From assembly GCA_000697475.1 (NCBI GenBank), contig JNEU01000922.1:1-64000 (forward strand): a stretch of 64,000 nucleotides of DNA. Reading direction: 5' to 3'. Shown in pieces: positions 35,044-48,065 of the stretch. Position numbers and translations under genes: made by a program. Source of the DNA: Lichtheimia corymbifera B2541. Lineage: Eukaryota > Mucoromycota > Mucoromycetes > Mucorales > Lichtheimiaceae. Each line of letters starts with the position of its first letter. The first letter of the stretch is position 1. The notes under the pieces are model-generated. The model worked only from the letters and a program-made list of their open reading frames with translations, did no database searches and had not been told where the DNA came from.

Positions 35044-38000
35044 TTAACTGGCTTGTTGACTGCTAGAGCTATGGTTGTAATGGCCAGCTTCAGGTGGTGT
35101 GCTGTGCTCATTATCTCGGCGGCGAGTTGACTTGTTTCCTTGACCGTTTTCTTCAGGCATATCGGTAATCAATACTTGATCATAGCTCCCAGTATCATCA
35201 ATCAAGAGTCCTCTACCAGCACCAGGTGCACGCGATGACCATAAGAATCCATCTTCATCAAATAGAGCGCTCAACGACATGCTTTCTCCACCAAGCATAC
35301 TGAGTAATACAGGTAACAGCACCAAACCATGCAATGCACCAAGCACAACAATAGATAAATCTATAAAACAGAACATTGAGTATCCAGTACCCTCATTCAT
35401 CCATCATTCATGCTTACACATTCGGAAATAATAGATTTCGAAAATCTTGGACCGGGTAAACGCAAGCACAATGATGCCAGCAAACTTGGTCAGAGTAATA
35501 CCACAAAACACCTAGAGGACCTATGTGAGCTTTGAACGTGTATATATATGGTCGAGTAAACTTACCGAACTACCAACATCAACCATGCTCTTGCCAGCTC
35601 GTTCCTCTCGACTACCGCTTGCTACCATAAACGCGCGTGCAACATGGCAACAGAACTCGACGCTGATACCAACGCAAATAACTAGGTTGACCAGGCTGAC
35701 TGCATTGAGACTCACGCCCCATAGCGTCATGACACCCATGACATCCACTAGGATCATGATCACGACGCCCATCACAATGATACCGGAACGCATGCTGCCA
35801 AGTAAGGTGCTTGTAACGATAAAGATGGACAGGATAGCTAGGCTGAGAAGCTCAAATGCCATCATGCTGATATACGAGTATTGCTCGAAAAAGACATAAA
35901 ACACCGAGTAGGGGTATACATTAATGCCAAGACCTTCGCTCAAGTCGTTTGCAATGCGGCGTGCTGATGCATGGGCTTCAATAAAATCATGTTGGGTTCG
36001 AAGAGGTGTATGGAATGTTCTGAAATGGGATGTCTCGGTCGTCACGTGTTGTCGATCCATCACAATGGCATCACCAAAGGCAGCCTTGCCACCAAGGGGA
36101 CAATCTTCATCGGGCGGCATGTTGATCCAGATATCGAAAAACTCGACAAATTCATCACCTTCAGGAAGCGTATCCATACTTATCGACCAATCAGGCTGAC
36201 AGGGTACACAGTCTCGATCGAAAAAGGGATCACACAAGTCGTAAGCAGAAAGGCGATAGAGTTGTTCCAATGGGCTAAAGCGAGGTCGTGATACAATGGG
36301 GCTGCTCTTTTTGATATGACAGCAAGGCACATTCGGATTAAGCCAATACAGGTATTCATCAAGCCATACACTCGTTGGTTCACCAATATACGATACGCTC
36401 GATCGCTTTCGTTCTTGCTCCAAAACATTGGCCAAAGAAAACTCCTCACATGCAGAGAAACGGCCACAAATCTTCTTTTGTACTTGTCGATCGGTCATGT
36501 TGGCATCACTCACAACAAAATAGACAGGTGGGCCGACATTGAAATACTGATCCAGATCATCAAAGTACGACACGAGGTAGGAATCGGAGGGCAATGCGAT
36601 ACGTTGATCCAATCCAAGTGGTAATGCAGGCACAATAGCCAATGCAAACATGAATAATCCAAGGAAAAAGAGGCAGATCATGTAGCGTGTCTTGCGACCC
36701 AAAATGGCAGGAACGTAATAAACTCGGCATAATGTCTCCAGTATCCCTTCCTTTTCCACTGTTTCCGGTGCACGGATACGAATACATGGCATGCAATCCA
36801 ATCGATTTGCCTATAACATGTATGATGAGTTCTACTTTTCAAGTATAAAGTAAATGATAATTTCTTTTTACCTCAGCACGACGTGCATCCAAAGCCATAC
36901 AAGACACGAAACAGGTCACTTGCAAGATAAAGTCGATAAAGATAGCAATCGATGCCACAATGGCAAAACTGCTCACAGCCGGCATGGTCACCAGTGTTCC
37001 CAATCCAAAAGCTATGGTCTCACTTAGAGAGCTTAAAAGGATGCTTGGTCCCATCTTTCCCAGTGTTCTTGCTAAACGCTCATCAATTGTCTCGTCTTCT
37101 CCAGATTCTTCACGTCGAGAGTATTCATGACATAGGATGAAAATGTTGTCAACGCCTACAGCGAGCACCAAAAAGGGGATCACTTCTGCAATGATCAAGG
37201 TTGTCTTTTTGCCAGTAAAAGAAAAGAGGCCGACTGCTGATGATACGGAGAAAATGACAATCAGGATGCCGCAGACACCCAAACCGAATCTGGTATCCAC
37301 AACCAGTCGTCGTACATTCCAAGATCTGAACTTGCCAAGGGCGAGAGATGCATACACGAACATGACAATATAGCTGATGATCACCGTCTTGGCGTCTGTG
37401 TTGGAGGATTTGTTGAGTTCAGTCTCCAAAGAGCTCTACAATTGAAATGTAGCTTATTAGCACAATCCCTTATGGAATATCCATGCATCCTTGTTATAAT
37501 ACCTCTGTTGAAAAGCTAATGTGGACACCCTTCCACTCAGGACGATCATTGACATTGCTTAACACCTTGTGGATCAGGGTCTTTTCCCATTCCTCTGCCT
37601 TTGAAGCGACCACAGGATCGAGTGAATTCTGCAAAACAAACGTGACGACAAATGCCTTTGCTTGCATAAAAGTATCATCTTCATATCCACCGAGAATCAT
37701 TTCAGGCTTGAGCGGTTGTTGAAAATCTGGCAAGCATAAGGATGGCTGATCGATGCAATCACGTAAATCATCCTCCCAAGTGCTTGGGTCAAACATGGAG
37801 GAGTCGCCTTGCCAATATCCAGTCACCGATTGAACAACACAAGCGTCACCATTGGGATGGAAGCAAACATCTTGAAATTGTACACCATGGGGATCCGATT
37901 TTAGCTCACGTATCTCCTTTTCCAAGGCGAATAAGCTTTCAAGGTGCTTGGCTGATGCGATGGGATCGGATGTCTCACTGACGAAAAATAATTGTGTGGT

Positions 38001-39254
38001 GCGATAAAAAGGTGAAAAGTGGGTATCGAAATGGTTCTTTTCTGCCAATGCTTGAGAGGAAGGCGACACCCATAGGTTGATAGGATCTCTTTCCACAGCG
38101 AAACGTGACCATCCTGCTGAACACAATGCCACCAAACAAAGACCAGCTGCAATGACAGCCCATGGATAACGTGCACATATCAAGCCTTGTCGATAGAACC
38201 AATGTTGTAACCGAGCATTCAGCCAATATCTCCGTGGTGTGTGATCAGGATCCAATAAATGTTCGTTCTCTTCATCGTCGCTGTTGTGCTCATCGTCTTC
38301 TGCAAGTGCCGCACGCTCATATAAACCCCGAGCTTCATCACGTTCCAGATTGAGTCCAAACCACTTTTGAAAGATACGACCAATGCGGCGTTGTCGGAAA
38401 AGGATAAGGACAATGGCCACCAAAAGAATCATACAATACAGGGTCACCAAGGCAAATTCCCAGCATGTCAATGCACCCACATAGCACTGTGGTAATTCAC
38501 CTGGTGATGGCGGGAGTACAGGACACGCTGGTTCACAGTCAACGCAAGCACAACGATAAGCTGGATCTGAATCATTGCATGCCTTGCCTCGGTCATTGTA
38601 GCGTTCCAAAGCATCGCCTAATGTCACGGGTGGGAAATCGATTTGAAAGGGGCTACCCAGTCCAGGACGTCTTTGACCCATAAACGACACCATGCTATGC
38701 CAATCCTTTGCACCACCACCAATGAAATCCATGGCATAGCCGTTACTTGCAGCAAACTTGATATCCTTGCAGCTGTCGAAAAAGTCGTTTCCAAAGTCAC
38801 TGCCCACCCAGAAATCTGTTTGGCTCACGAGTGGCACATTCTCGCCAGAAAGCTTGGTATCCGTCACATTCACAAACATGGATTGGTTCGGCGAACACGT
38901 AAAAGAACACCAGAATTGTAAAAAGTTGGACCAACACGCAGGACAAGACGACACGATCGGTTCAGCGGCTTTGACTTGGTTGGCAAGGGCCTCTACTTGT
39001 GTATCATCACAACACACAGGCCCAGTAGCATACTCAACACCACATGTGTCGATGAGCAAACGGCGAAAGCTATCGGTCTCTGGCTCCACGGCAACGTCAT
39101 TGTAGATGCAATTCAACGGAAGAAAGCCGTCCAATCCACACTGGCCTCGCATGGCACAGTAGCCTTCACGATGTATGGGTGTGTACTGATCAGCATAGGC
39201 AATGCAGAGAAAAGAAGCAAAATAAAAGAGTAATGTGTATAGACGCCTTTTCAT
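35044..39254 (-). CDS. NPC1: Niemann-Pick C1-type sterol transporter
   Basis: Five exons (37503-39254, 36872-37435, 35566-36810, 35418-35511, 35044-35360) give 1323 residues. A signal peptide ([21 protein letters not shown]) leads to the cysteine-rich sterol-binding N-domain ([38 protein letters not shown]). A first membrane span lies near [18 protein letters not shown]. The sterol-sensing domain is in exon 2 ([34 protein letters not shown]). The C-terminal RND-like membrane half includes [19 protein letters not shown] and [17 protein letters not shown]. It moves cholesterol or ergosterol out of the lysosome/vacuole lumen, normally with NPC2. A Ser/Glu-rich tail of about 80 residues follows the last span and lacks the dileucine LLNF signal of animal NPC1. 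Confidence 0.96.
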
Positions 39255-40860
39255 TCGTCGTATGTGTACGTGTGTGTGTGTGCGAAGAGATAAAGGGAAA
39301 AAGGTCTCCGAGGGCGTTCAATTCATGCCCGCTTGCTCAAGTGATCGGGCCCCGACAATACCGCGTCGTTCAAAAGTGTCACATTTGTTACATGCATGAT
39401 GCATTATTATCCTCCTTGATATTAGCTTGTTTACTCATTCAAGAATAAAAAAAACAGGTTTGATGCATACATCTTACTCATTGTTTCCGATCATGTAAAA
39501 CTTGCATCACCCTTTGTTGTCGACGTTAAAGAATGTTACAATGATCCTCTATTCCACCACGTGACATTTTAAGCCTTTACTGCTATGCATTGTATAGGAG
39601 ATACACGTCATTTGAACCATTCCATTATATGGATACCTCCCCACAGGATACTCTAAATTTGGAAATCCATGTCAACGTTCAACCCATCAACACCATGAAG
39701 TATATAGGTAGATACATATGCGTAACAAAGAAACCAAAAACTCTCATTGTATGCTTTCTTTATCCCATCTATCCTGGGGGCGCTGCAAGGCTCCTTGAGT
39801 ACAATATTGTTACTTTGAGCTTTCCTTTTCAAAAGTCATTCCCTCGCTCTTGCATTATAGCAGTTTTAAAGTTGTCAAGGTTTAACACCATGAGAATAGG
39901 TTATATGGATAGATCGCAAGTGGTCTCCAGACACATTCAATATCAAAAAGACACCATCCATCGGTACGCTTTCGAACCTTGCCCTTACTCCCGGTTGGTG
40001 ACATCACATGCTGACGAGCGATCTCAAGCATTTTCATGACTCATATGCAATATGTAAAGCAAAATCCATTGAGCCACCGTCAAAATAAATGCAGCATCAT
40101 GTGGGGTACAGTAAGAAGGGAGAGAGGAAGGCAACAGGTACTTTGATGAGAAAAACTCGTAACCCATAGGATGAGCTATTGATCCGCTGCTGTGACACAC
40201 AAATTGCTAGCTTGTTAAAGGGCCATGATTGATGTAATATGAAGGCATTTACGCCTTTTGATCCTAGACAAATGACCCGCCTTTCGAGTATTGACATTAT
40301 TACTGCCATTGTTGGCCTATGAGAAACCTACTACAAAGGTGATTGTGTTGAACAAAAGTAAACAACGTCAAGAGAAACAAAGACCCCGCATCATTGTTAT
40401 CATCGGCATGAAAGCTGTGGTACAGAATAGGATGTGAGCTGATCAACAATAAAAAAGAGAGTTTAACATGAATGCTAATGGATATTTCTCCGGCTTCATT
40501 TTCCTCTTAAGAAGAATGATCTACATTTTTGGCATAGTCTCAAGACAAGGAAGCACATGCCTTCACTACTGACATCCATCATAGTAAGGGTGAGAATGAT
40601 ATATAATGACACGGCGGTGATATATGATTACTTTGGAGCCACCATCATCGCTATAGGTTATGAGTTGTGTGTGCGAAAAATATAGAGTAGACACGGTAGC
40701 CAACCATAAAATCGCCTAATCTCCGAGAGAATGCCCCGAGCCAGCTATGGATGCACCCCGCACTTGTAGTTTCTGTCGGTGTCATCGTTAAACCTTACTC
40801 GTTCACAATCACTCTGTTGTCCCATTTCCTCTTTTCTCTTTCCGTTTGCTGGCACTTTTC
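39255..40860. promoter_or_regulatory. 1.6-kb divergent intergenic region (NPC1 / zinc-cluster factor)
   Basis: This region separates the divergent NPC1 and transcription-factor start codons. A (GT)n tract lies next to the NPC1 start at about 39,264-39,284. An open stretch at 39590-40039 has no ATG start and no protein-like conservation, and I leave it out. Confidence 0.4.
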
Positions 40861-43034
40861 ATGGAGTTTCCTCTCATCCGACCCACTTTTTCGTTACCTT
40901 CTCCTACTTTACCATCCGTCGTCGCATTGCCGCCTTCATCATCCACCACCACCATCACTACCAATAGCACTGTCAATTCTCTTCCAAAAAAGAGACCTGC
41001 TAAATCCCACGTTCCTGCAGCATGCGTAAGCAACAACAACAACAACAATTGCCACCATAGCAGTTTCAACTAACAAACATTCGATACTGCATAGGTGAAT
41101 TGTCAAAAAGCACATCTTGCTTGTGATTGTAGGTATATACACATTCATGCATGATTATTGATCAATATACTAAATACAACAACAACAACAACCTGCTAGT
41201 ATCAAGACCATGTCGACGATGCGTATCTTCTGGAAAGGAAGGCACATGTTACGATGTTCAGCATAAGAAAAGGGGACGACCTAAACGACGTGATAGACCA
41301 TCTGCAGCAGGAGGATCAACAGCATCGTCGTGTACAACACCAGCAGCAACATTCCCACCTTTATCAAATCGCAATTTATGTGTGCTGCCAGCTGAGCTAC
41401 CACGATCATCATTCTTAATGACACGACCCCCAGGCAATGATCCAGCTGATAAAGACATCAACAAGTCAATGATCACGGTAAATGATTTAGCATTATCATT
41501 ATCATATATGTCAGTATTTATTCACTTTTTGCATTTCGAGTCTAGTTCATCTTGTCAATGGAGATATGTTGTGCGAGGGTATCGGATGAATCTCTTGGTC
41601 TATTGGGTATTTATCCTCACGAGTTCGCACACAGATCTTTATACGACTTTATTCCTTCTTCTCATGCATCCACACTCGCACGCGTCCACCGTCGTCTTCT
41701 TGACAACGCACACAATGTCAGCAAATCAGCGTCTACTACTACTACCATAGTAACGTCAACCTTAATGCAGGCATTGCCACCAACACAACGTACTACAGCC
41801 GATTGCTTTGCCAATACTGCACCTTCTGTTCTCATGTGCATTGCCAATGGATCTCAAACTCTCAAAGAAGACTTTGCATTCAGGACTTCGAGTGGACAAG
41901 AAGTCAAAGCACAAGCACGGTTTTATCTTGGAGGAGGATTGGGTTCTGATCTCTTTGTGCCTGATACACTTGGCAAACTATACATTGTATGCCTTGCTAC
42001 ACTTGATGTCGCCTTGCAGCCAACACCAACATCACAATCCCCGTCATTGCCTATGCAAGATGCTATTACAACATCGCAAGAACATCATCAACACTATCAA
42101 CAGCACCAATCACTGCCACCAGTATCATCATCATTATTCACAACATCCCCTTCAATACCGGCTACATCTACGACCCCCAGCTTCACATCCATACTTGACC
42201 CACCTCATGTTCCTTTTCCAATGGTAACATCTGAATCATGGCAAAGTATTGTATCCATTCGACTAATCAACTCTTGCTTGTGAATAGTTTAATACCACGT
42301 CGAATGAAACTGAGAGTAGCACGCCGAATAGCCATCAAGGAGGCGCTGGTGGTGGTGATGACTTGATCCTGCATAGTACACCCGAAGCGAATGATTACGT
42401 CTCAACGTCTCCGCTCTTGAACATGTCACCATCATCCATCGATATATCCTATTCACCTGCAAGTCCTTCTGAAGTAATGAACAGCAATACTCATGATGTG
42501 GATATACAACAGCGACATCATCATGCCACTACCATGGCAACAACATCATCACCAGCATCATCCTCAGCATCTATATCATCTCACCATCAGCAACAACAGC
42601 AACAACCATCATCCAACATCACCACTACCTCTCATCATCATCAACCCAAGATTACCGTGGCAACACCCAAAGTCAAGCCACAGCAACCTGAAGATTGTTT
42701 ATTGGCAGCATCATTAGATCGGCAACAAGATCGACGCTCACGAGAACGAGGATTATTGAACAATACATGGTCGCATCCACGTGAAGCTTATTTTCGAGAA
42801 ATTGGATCCAGTCGCATGGTATCAGCTGAAGCGAATGCCATGGCAGGATTTCCCTATCAATCACCTTCCAATGCAATGATGGATGCACTACGCCATTCGA
42901 CGCAACACCCTTCTTCATCTGGCAGTCCGTTAAATCCAGTAGCTACCCATCATCGTATCCCTAGTATTCATTCAACTCGTCTTCCTTCCTTACGACAGCA
43001 CCCTTTTACTCGTCTAGAGCGACCAAGACGCTAA
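40861..43034 (+). CDS. Zn2Cys6 transcription factor with PAS domain
   Basis: Five exons (40861-41025, 41095-41128, 41200-41477, 41546-42223, 42288-43034) give 633 residues. Two introns interrupt the zinc cluster: ACVNCQKAHLACD joined to LSRPCRRCVSSGKEGTC, which contains all six cysteines (CX2CX6CX5CX2CX8C). A basic linker KKRGRPKRRDR follows. Exon 4 starts a PAS-like domain (FILSMEICCARVSDESLGLL, GIYPHEFAHRSLYDFIPSS, then LYIVCLATLDVALQ). This architecture resembles the Ert1/AcuK-type regulators of gluconeogenic and respiratory genes, a family-level inference only. The C-terminal 300 residues are His/Gln/Ser-rich. It lies next to the three MFS transporter genes, so regulation of them is conceivable but unproven. 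Confidence 0.9.
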
Positions 43035-43149
43035 CTATTATTATTGTATACCATTTCTTCTTCTTCATGTACAAACATTCTTCTTTTTTATCCAACAGGG
43101 TACTATTATTCTCAAAACAACAACATGTACACATTTTGTCTCTATATTA

Positions 43150-44637
43150 TTACAGTTTGCGTATGATTCTTTTGTCTACCCATAATCGTGCAGCAACCAG
43201 ACACAGGGTTGCGAATATGCTTGAACCTCCTGCGATCTGGATTGCACCTGTCCAACCAATGGATGCTTGCAGTTTCATGAATACAGGCGTCCCCAGTAAC
43301 CCACCGATAGCTGCAACCATCCATGAAATCATGGCACCCGTGTATAAATAATTCATGCCCACCAAGGATGCAACAATGGATGGCATTAAACTCATATACA
43401 TAGCGGCTGTAAAGCCCACCAATACTGCGTAAATGGCATACATGGGCAAAGTGCTGGATAATTGCCATAACACCATCGTCAAAAGCCCTGTGTGTCATCA
43501 TTGGACGTATGAGAGAGATGGATTGCTTTTGTGGACATATATATATATATATATATATTACATACCAGAGACACCAGTCGTAAAGATCAGCGTGTTCATG
43601 TTGCCATATCGATCCGCCGCAAATCCCCATACAAGGCGTGAGATGCAATTACTTGCTGATGCCACTGACACCATGGCAGCACCAAGAGAGCCACTTGCCC
43701 CAAGAACTTGAGTTGCATAGGTTGGCATCAAATAAAAGGGTATCAGGTAGCCGAATGGAGCTAGTGCTAGGAACACCAAGAAAAGAATAAAGGGCGTACT
43801 GAGTAAAGGAGATCTTGTGTTTGCCTTTTTATCTTGTTCATCATCATCAGCACCAGCTCGATACTGTGGAGGCTTTGGAGGATACCTGGCTCGGATGAGA
43901 ATGGTGGCCAGAGTAAACACCACGAATAAAATGCATGCCATTGTTCGTAATGCATTTCGATGTCCAAGTGTATCGAGAAGATATTGGGTTAGGGGTGAGA
44001 AACATATACCGCCAACGGGTACGCCCATATTCCCTATGCCGTTTGCTAAGGAACGCCTTTTTATAAACCACTGGGATGGGAGAACAAACGTTGCACTGAC
44101 ACAAAAGCTGGCTCCTATGCCATACATGACACCGTGTGATAAGGCTGTTTGCCATAACTCGTTGGCGATGCTGGCAAGAAAGAGGGCAAGAGGACAGAGC
44201 ACCGTACCAATCATCATGGTACGCCGATAGCCGATGTAGTAAATGATATATCCCATAGGCAATCCCAATGACGTACTCAGCATGTAAGCAATTGTGCCTA
44301 CGAACGCGATATGAAACGAATCGGTTTGGCCACCATAGACATGTTCAAGATAGTAATGTTGAAAAGCACCCCACGAAAACATGAATCCAACGACACCAAA
44401 CGAGACCAAAAAGAGTGATACTGTGCTTAACCATCCTGGGTTATGCCATCCTTCAGTATAATACGGATCACTACCATCAGCAGCGGGACCTTTGGTTGCC
44501 ATGGACGGGCTCATAGTGATGCTTCCATTTGATTCGTCATCTTCTTCAACGTGGTGCTGTGTTGGCTCATTGTTTGCCTTGTTGTTGTTATAGTTTCTTT
44601 CATAGCCTTCGTGATCATGATTTAGTGATGGTGTCAT
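43150..44637 (-). CDS. MFS monocarboxylate-type transporter, paralogue 1
   Basis: Two exons (43566-44637 and 43150-43487) give 469 residues. A hydrophilic N-terminus precedes PYYTEGWHNPGWLSTVSLFL and twelve predicted membrane spans. Motifs shared with the two neighbours are AFVGTIAYML, GYRRTMMIGTVLCPLALFLA, VLPSQWFIKRRSLANGIGN, LDTLGHRNALR and LMPTYATQVLGASGS. The family (MCT/SLC16-like) exports or imports short organic acids or similar solutes by proton coupling or facilitated diffusion; the substrate is unknown. The single intron contains an AT repeat (43,537-43,559). The last exon is exactly 338 nt in all three paralogues. It is convergent with the transcription factor, 115 bp between stops. 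Confidence 0.9.
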
Positions 44638-45499
44638 AGCGTTTTGTTATATAATAAAAGTTATTATTACAAAAGAAAAAAGTTGGATGGTAGAAAAAAT
44701 TCAAGGTGAAGATAAAGGCAACAACTTCTGCTAACCTTATACGTGTCTTATGCATCATTCTCCCGAATTTATGGGGTCTCCATGCAAGGTGTATATTGAT
44801 CACCCTCATATGCAATCACAGTGGTCCCAACGTAATTTTGGAATCTCATAGATCTAACATTCAAAAGCAACCAGATCAGGGAGCAGGGGCATGTTGGTGA
44901 TAATAGATCAGTGGTTTGGATACACACATATACAAGCTTACTGCTACTACTACGACGCGTATAATGCATGTATCGATAACGGCCTTCCGAACAATATCTT
45001 TTTCTAAGTGCGCTCGGCAATGACGGCAATCATACATCAACGAAGAGCTGACAATGATCAACGGTCTTTTTGAAAAAGAAAAATGGGAAGAATATGTATC
45101 CAATATACGGAGATCTCTTCTTTTTCTCTCTGCTAGGGACTCCATTCAGGAGGCTTCTTCATCACGTATATGCTAAATCAGCTCATCAAATACTTGAGCT
45201 CTTCATCACCTAGCATGATGAGTCCCCATAATAGCGTCGTTGCTATAACCTTCTCGAGTCGTACATACTACTCAGCTGTCGTTCCCATCCCTGATCATTC
45301 CTTTGACTCCCCATTACTCACAATTTTAGATACACAGATGTTGTTAAAGATAACGGCATGCAATGTATACGTTGATGCATCACTTGTGCATGAATTCAAG
45401 TCTTATCTAATCTAATCTTATATATCTTAAGCAATGTTTGTAATACAAGGTAACATAAATCATACATGTAATCTCACAGCATGGATGTCCACCACCACG
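44638..45499. other. Intergenic, promoter side of MFS paralogue 1
   Basis: AT-rich sequence of about 860 bp. Several short open frames exist on both strands but none has conserved-looking blocks or splice partners. Confidence 0.4.
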
Positions 45500-46095
45500 A
45501 TGATCATCATTGGAGCAGTATAGGGAGGATTTCCACTTTGACGGGATCCGCCATGCGTGCTGCAAGGGGATGACCGAAAGTGATTTTCAGGGATAAGGTT
45601 GATGCCACAATTGCCGATCACTTTTGCTACTTTAAATACATTATACCCGAGTGGAGTAGAAAAACGCCCCTTGTTTGTTAATGCCATATCATGAACACGC
45701 TCCACCTTATTGCTTTGGGCATGGACTTCCGATAATAACTAGAATTCACATACATAGCAGATAGCGCATTTCAGCGTGGCTAAAGACCACATGCACATGT
45801 AAACGTGTTAGCCACGTCATTCTTCGTCTTCATCATATCATGATGATGGCGCACATTTGGTAGTTCTCACTCAAACATTATGGCGTTATAAGAAAGTCAT
45901 CTTCTAAGAAGGCAGATCACATGCTGTACTATTAGCAAAAGGATGTAGGTTGGTAGGTACATGTGCCGTTATGAATACAAAGTTGGGGAATGAAATATAG
46001 GGGATATCTTGTGGTAGATTTATATCTTTACAAGGGGCGTCGATCCAGTTTGAACCGAATAGCAAGCATGGAGTAAGGCAGATATCACCAATCCA
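45500..46095 (+). repeat. Direct duplication of the 3' flank of MFS paralogue 2 (upstream copy)
   Basis: This stretch aligns base by base, with scattered substitutions and small indels, to about 47,515-48,065. Shared words include AAGTGATTTTCAGGGATAAGG, GAGTGGAGTAGAAAAA, ACATGTGCCGTTATGAATAC and GATATCTTGTGGTAGATTTA. In the 47.5-kb copy this is the 3' flank and last codons of the functional transporter. Here the coding part is broken. Confidence 0.85.
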
Positions 46096-46200
46096 GAAAA
46101 CATGACATGGGTATATTCTCCAACCTATCTCGCTTTGATTGAGGCCCATCTTGGTTCTTCTTTCGCTTTGTTCCCATTGTAGGCTTTGTCGTGTCCAAGA
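45995..46200 (-). pseudogene. Remnant of a fourth MFS transporter gene (3' end)
   Basis: The minus strand from about 46,160 down to 46,017 matches the last coding segment of paralogue 2: ATGGGCCTCAATCAAAGCGA corresponds to TTTGGCTTGATGCAGTCAAA there, and the GCCTTA-CTCCATGCTTGC region corresponds to GCCTTATCCATGCTTGCC. An extra base after GCCTTA shifts the frame, and the shared stop (ATATAA) is retained. Upstream similarity fades by about 46,200. With the flank duplication this shows that the transporter array once had at least four members. Confidence 0.7.
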
Positions 46201-46340
46201 ATAAATCACGTGTACCCACCGCGCAGACTCAGCTCGTGTACGGTTATATCCTTGGCTACTATCCAATCTTAGATCCCTTGTTCTTCTTACATACGATCAA
46301 GGCTTGATACACCAAATCATCAAGAATCAGAATCAATAAG

Positions 46341-47044
46341 CTAGTAATCATACGAGTATCCATATAAACTTACTCGATCGACACCAGAGAACATGAGAGA
46401 GATGTCTTCGTCAACCTTGGGGCGCTTTGAACAAAACCCAGATTCGTTGTGCTTTCGTTTCGTACCAGTGGAAGGTATGTAAGGGAAAGATGTATCCTGC
46501 GGATGTCGAGACATATCATGTTGTAGGTGTCCTTGTTGAACAAGATCTTGGTGTGCATTCCTCGTATGTCGTCTTAGCTTTGCGTCACTTGCAAAAGTCT
46601 TCTGGTAGCCATCGAAGCTACAAGATATCTCCCTCGTCTTGGTAAAGTTAGTTAATGTTGAACCATTCACCATTTTTTGGATATCTTACCTTGTGGACGG
46701 CCTCAACGTGATACCTCAAATCAATAGGTCTCTTGAATTTCTTGTCACACTTGAGACCATTGCGGACAACTGTAGCCTCCTAGAAAGATATAGTAAGTAC
46801 CATGAAAGTAACGGTTGTATATTATATCATACCACATGGGCATATCGTTGATGATTCTTGAACTGCAAAAGATTCATGACCTTGTCACCACCAGGATGCT
46901 GGCACTTATACATGGTTTTCTACGCAAATTATAATCAATAATACCAAGAACGAGTACCGAACGTGGTACTTACTTCGTGAATTCCTTTGTGTTTCTTGAC
47001 GCATGCAGGTGCCTTGAAGGACTTGCATGTACTTATAAAGTTAC
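46341..47044 (-). pseudogene. Degenerate C2H2 zinc-finger gene
   Basis: Four exons with good GT-AG introns and matching phase (46974-47044, 46833-46919, 46690-46779, 46341-46637). They read CKSFKAPACVKKHKGIH, then YKCQHPGGDKVMNLLQFKNH, KCDKKFKRPIDLRYHVEAVH and SCSFDGYQKTFASDAKLRRH, then TRNAH. Each finger keeps the paired histidines and the hydrophobic core of a TFIIIA-type finger but has only one well-placed cysteine (for example FDGY where GC is expected). An NLS-like TKRKHNESGFCSKRPKVDE follows. No upstream start exon is clear. Either a decaying zinc-finger gene or a functional non-canonical one; I favour decay because of its position between transporter remnants. Confidence 0.5.
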
Positions 47045-47514
47045 CTACAAAGGAGTCTCAATTTTCCCATCAGTCTAGGCATCCTTTTAATATATAAATG
47101 ATAGGTATACCTACCGCAAAGGGTTCGCCAAGGAACACAGCCAAATGCCATTAGGTATCAATAATGAGCACTTTCAAGTGGTAAAGCAATGATGTGAGCC
47201 ATAGATAACAAAAAAGATGATGCATAAGTACCTCATTTTTTGGGATCACATAATAACGTATACCCTTGAGACTTACCAAAGGCCGTTGATTGATCACGGT
47301 ATGCATACAAGTAGAAAGAAAGGACGTACGATAGTGTTGGTGGCAACAACAGCCTCGTTTATATGTAAGTGGGCGTGAGAGTTGTTGTCATGATTGATCA
47401 AACTGATAAAGTGGTCAAGCATCGTGGAGCACACCGAATCGAAGTGATGGAAATTCATAGCTGATAAATCGATCTGCCACTTGAAAGGTGATTTTTGTAG
47501 GTGATATAAGTATG

Positions 47515-48065
47515 TCCCATTGTAGCTGTATTATAGGGAAGATTTCCACTGTGACGGAATCCACCATGCTGCAAGAGGAATCACCAAAAGTGATTTTCAG
47601 GGATAAGGTTAATGCCATGATTGCCGACCACTTGCTACTTAAAATGCATAATAGCCGAGTGGAGTAGAAAAAACGCCCTTCGTGTTAATGCCGTATCATG
47701 GACACGCTCCACCTAATTGCTTTGGACATAGACGTCCAATAATACCAAAGCTAGAATTCCTGTAGCAGATAGCATGTATAAGCGCGCTAGCCGTTCGTCT
47801 TCATCATCGTATGATGATAACACACATTTGGTAGTTCTCTCTCAAACAAACATTATGACAATATAAGAAACTCATCTTCTAAGAATGCAGAACACGTGCT
47901 GTACTATTAGTAAAGGGATGTATGTTGGTGGATACATGTGCCGTTATGAATACTAGGTTGGGGAATGGAATATTAGGGATATCTTGTGGTAGATTTATAT
48001 TTTCACAAATGGACGTCGATCAAGTTTGAATCGAATGGCAAGCATGGATAAGGCAGCTACCACCG
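47515..48065 (+). repeat. Direct duplication, downstream copy (3' flank of MFS paralogue 2)
   Basis: Counterpart of 45,500-46,095. It overlaps the last 24 codons of the functional paralogue 2 gene and its 3' flank. The two copies are in the same orientation about 2 kb apart. Confidence 0.85.

Noticed and set aside
35044..39254. Biosynthetic or sterol gene cluster around NPC1
   Set aside because: The neighbours (Prp38, Rad21, zinc-cluster factor, transporters) share no pathway; the genes are independent housekeeping loci.
39590..40039. 149-codon frame between NPC1 and the transcription factor
   Set aside because: It has no ATG start, no domain and no splice partners, in AT-rich intergenic DNA.
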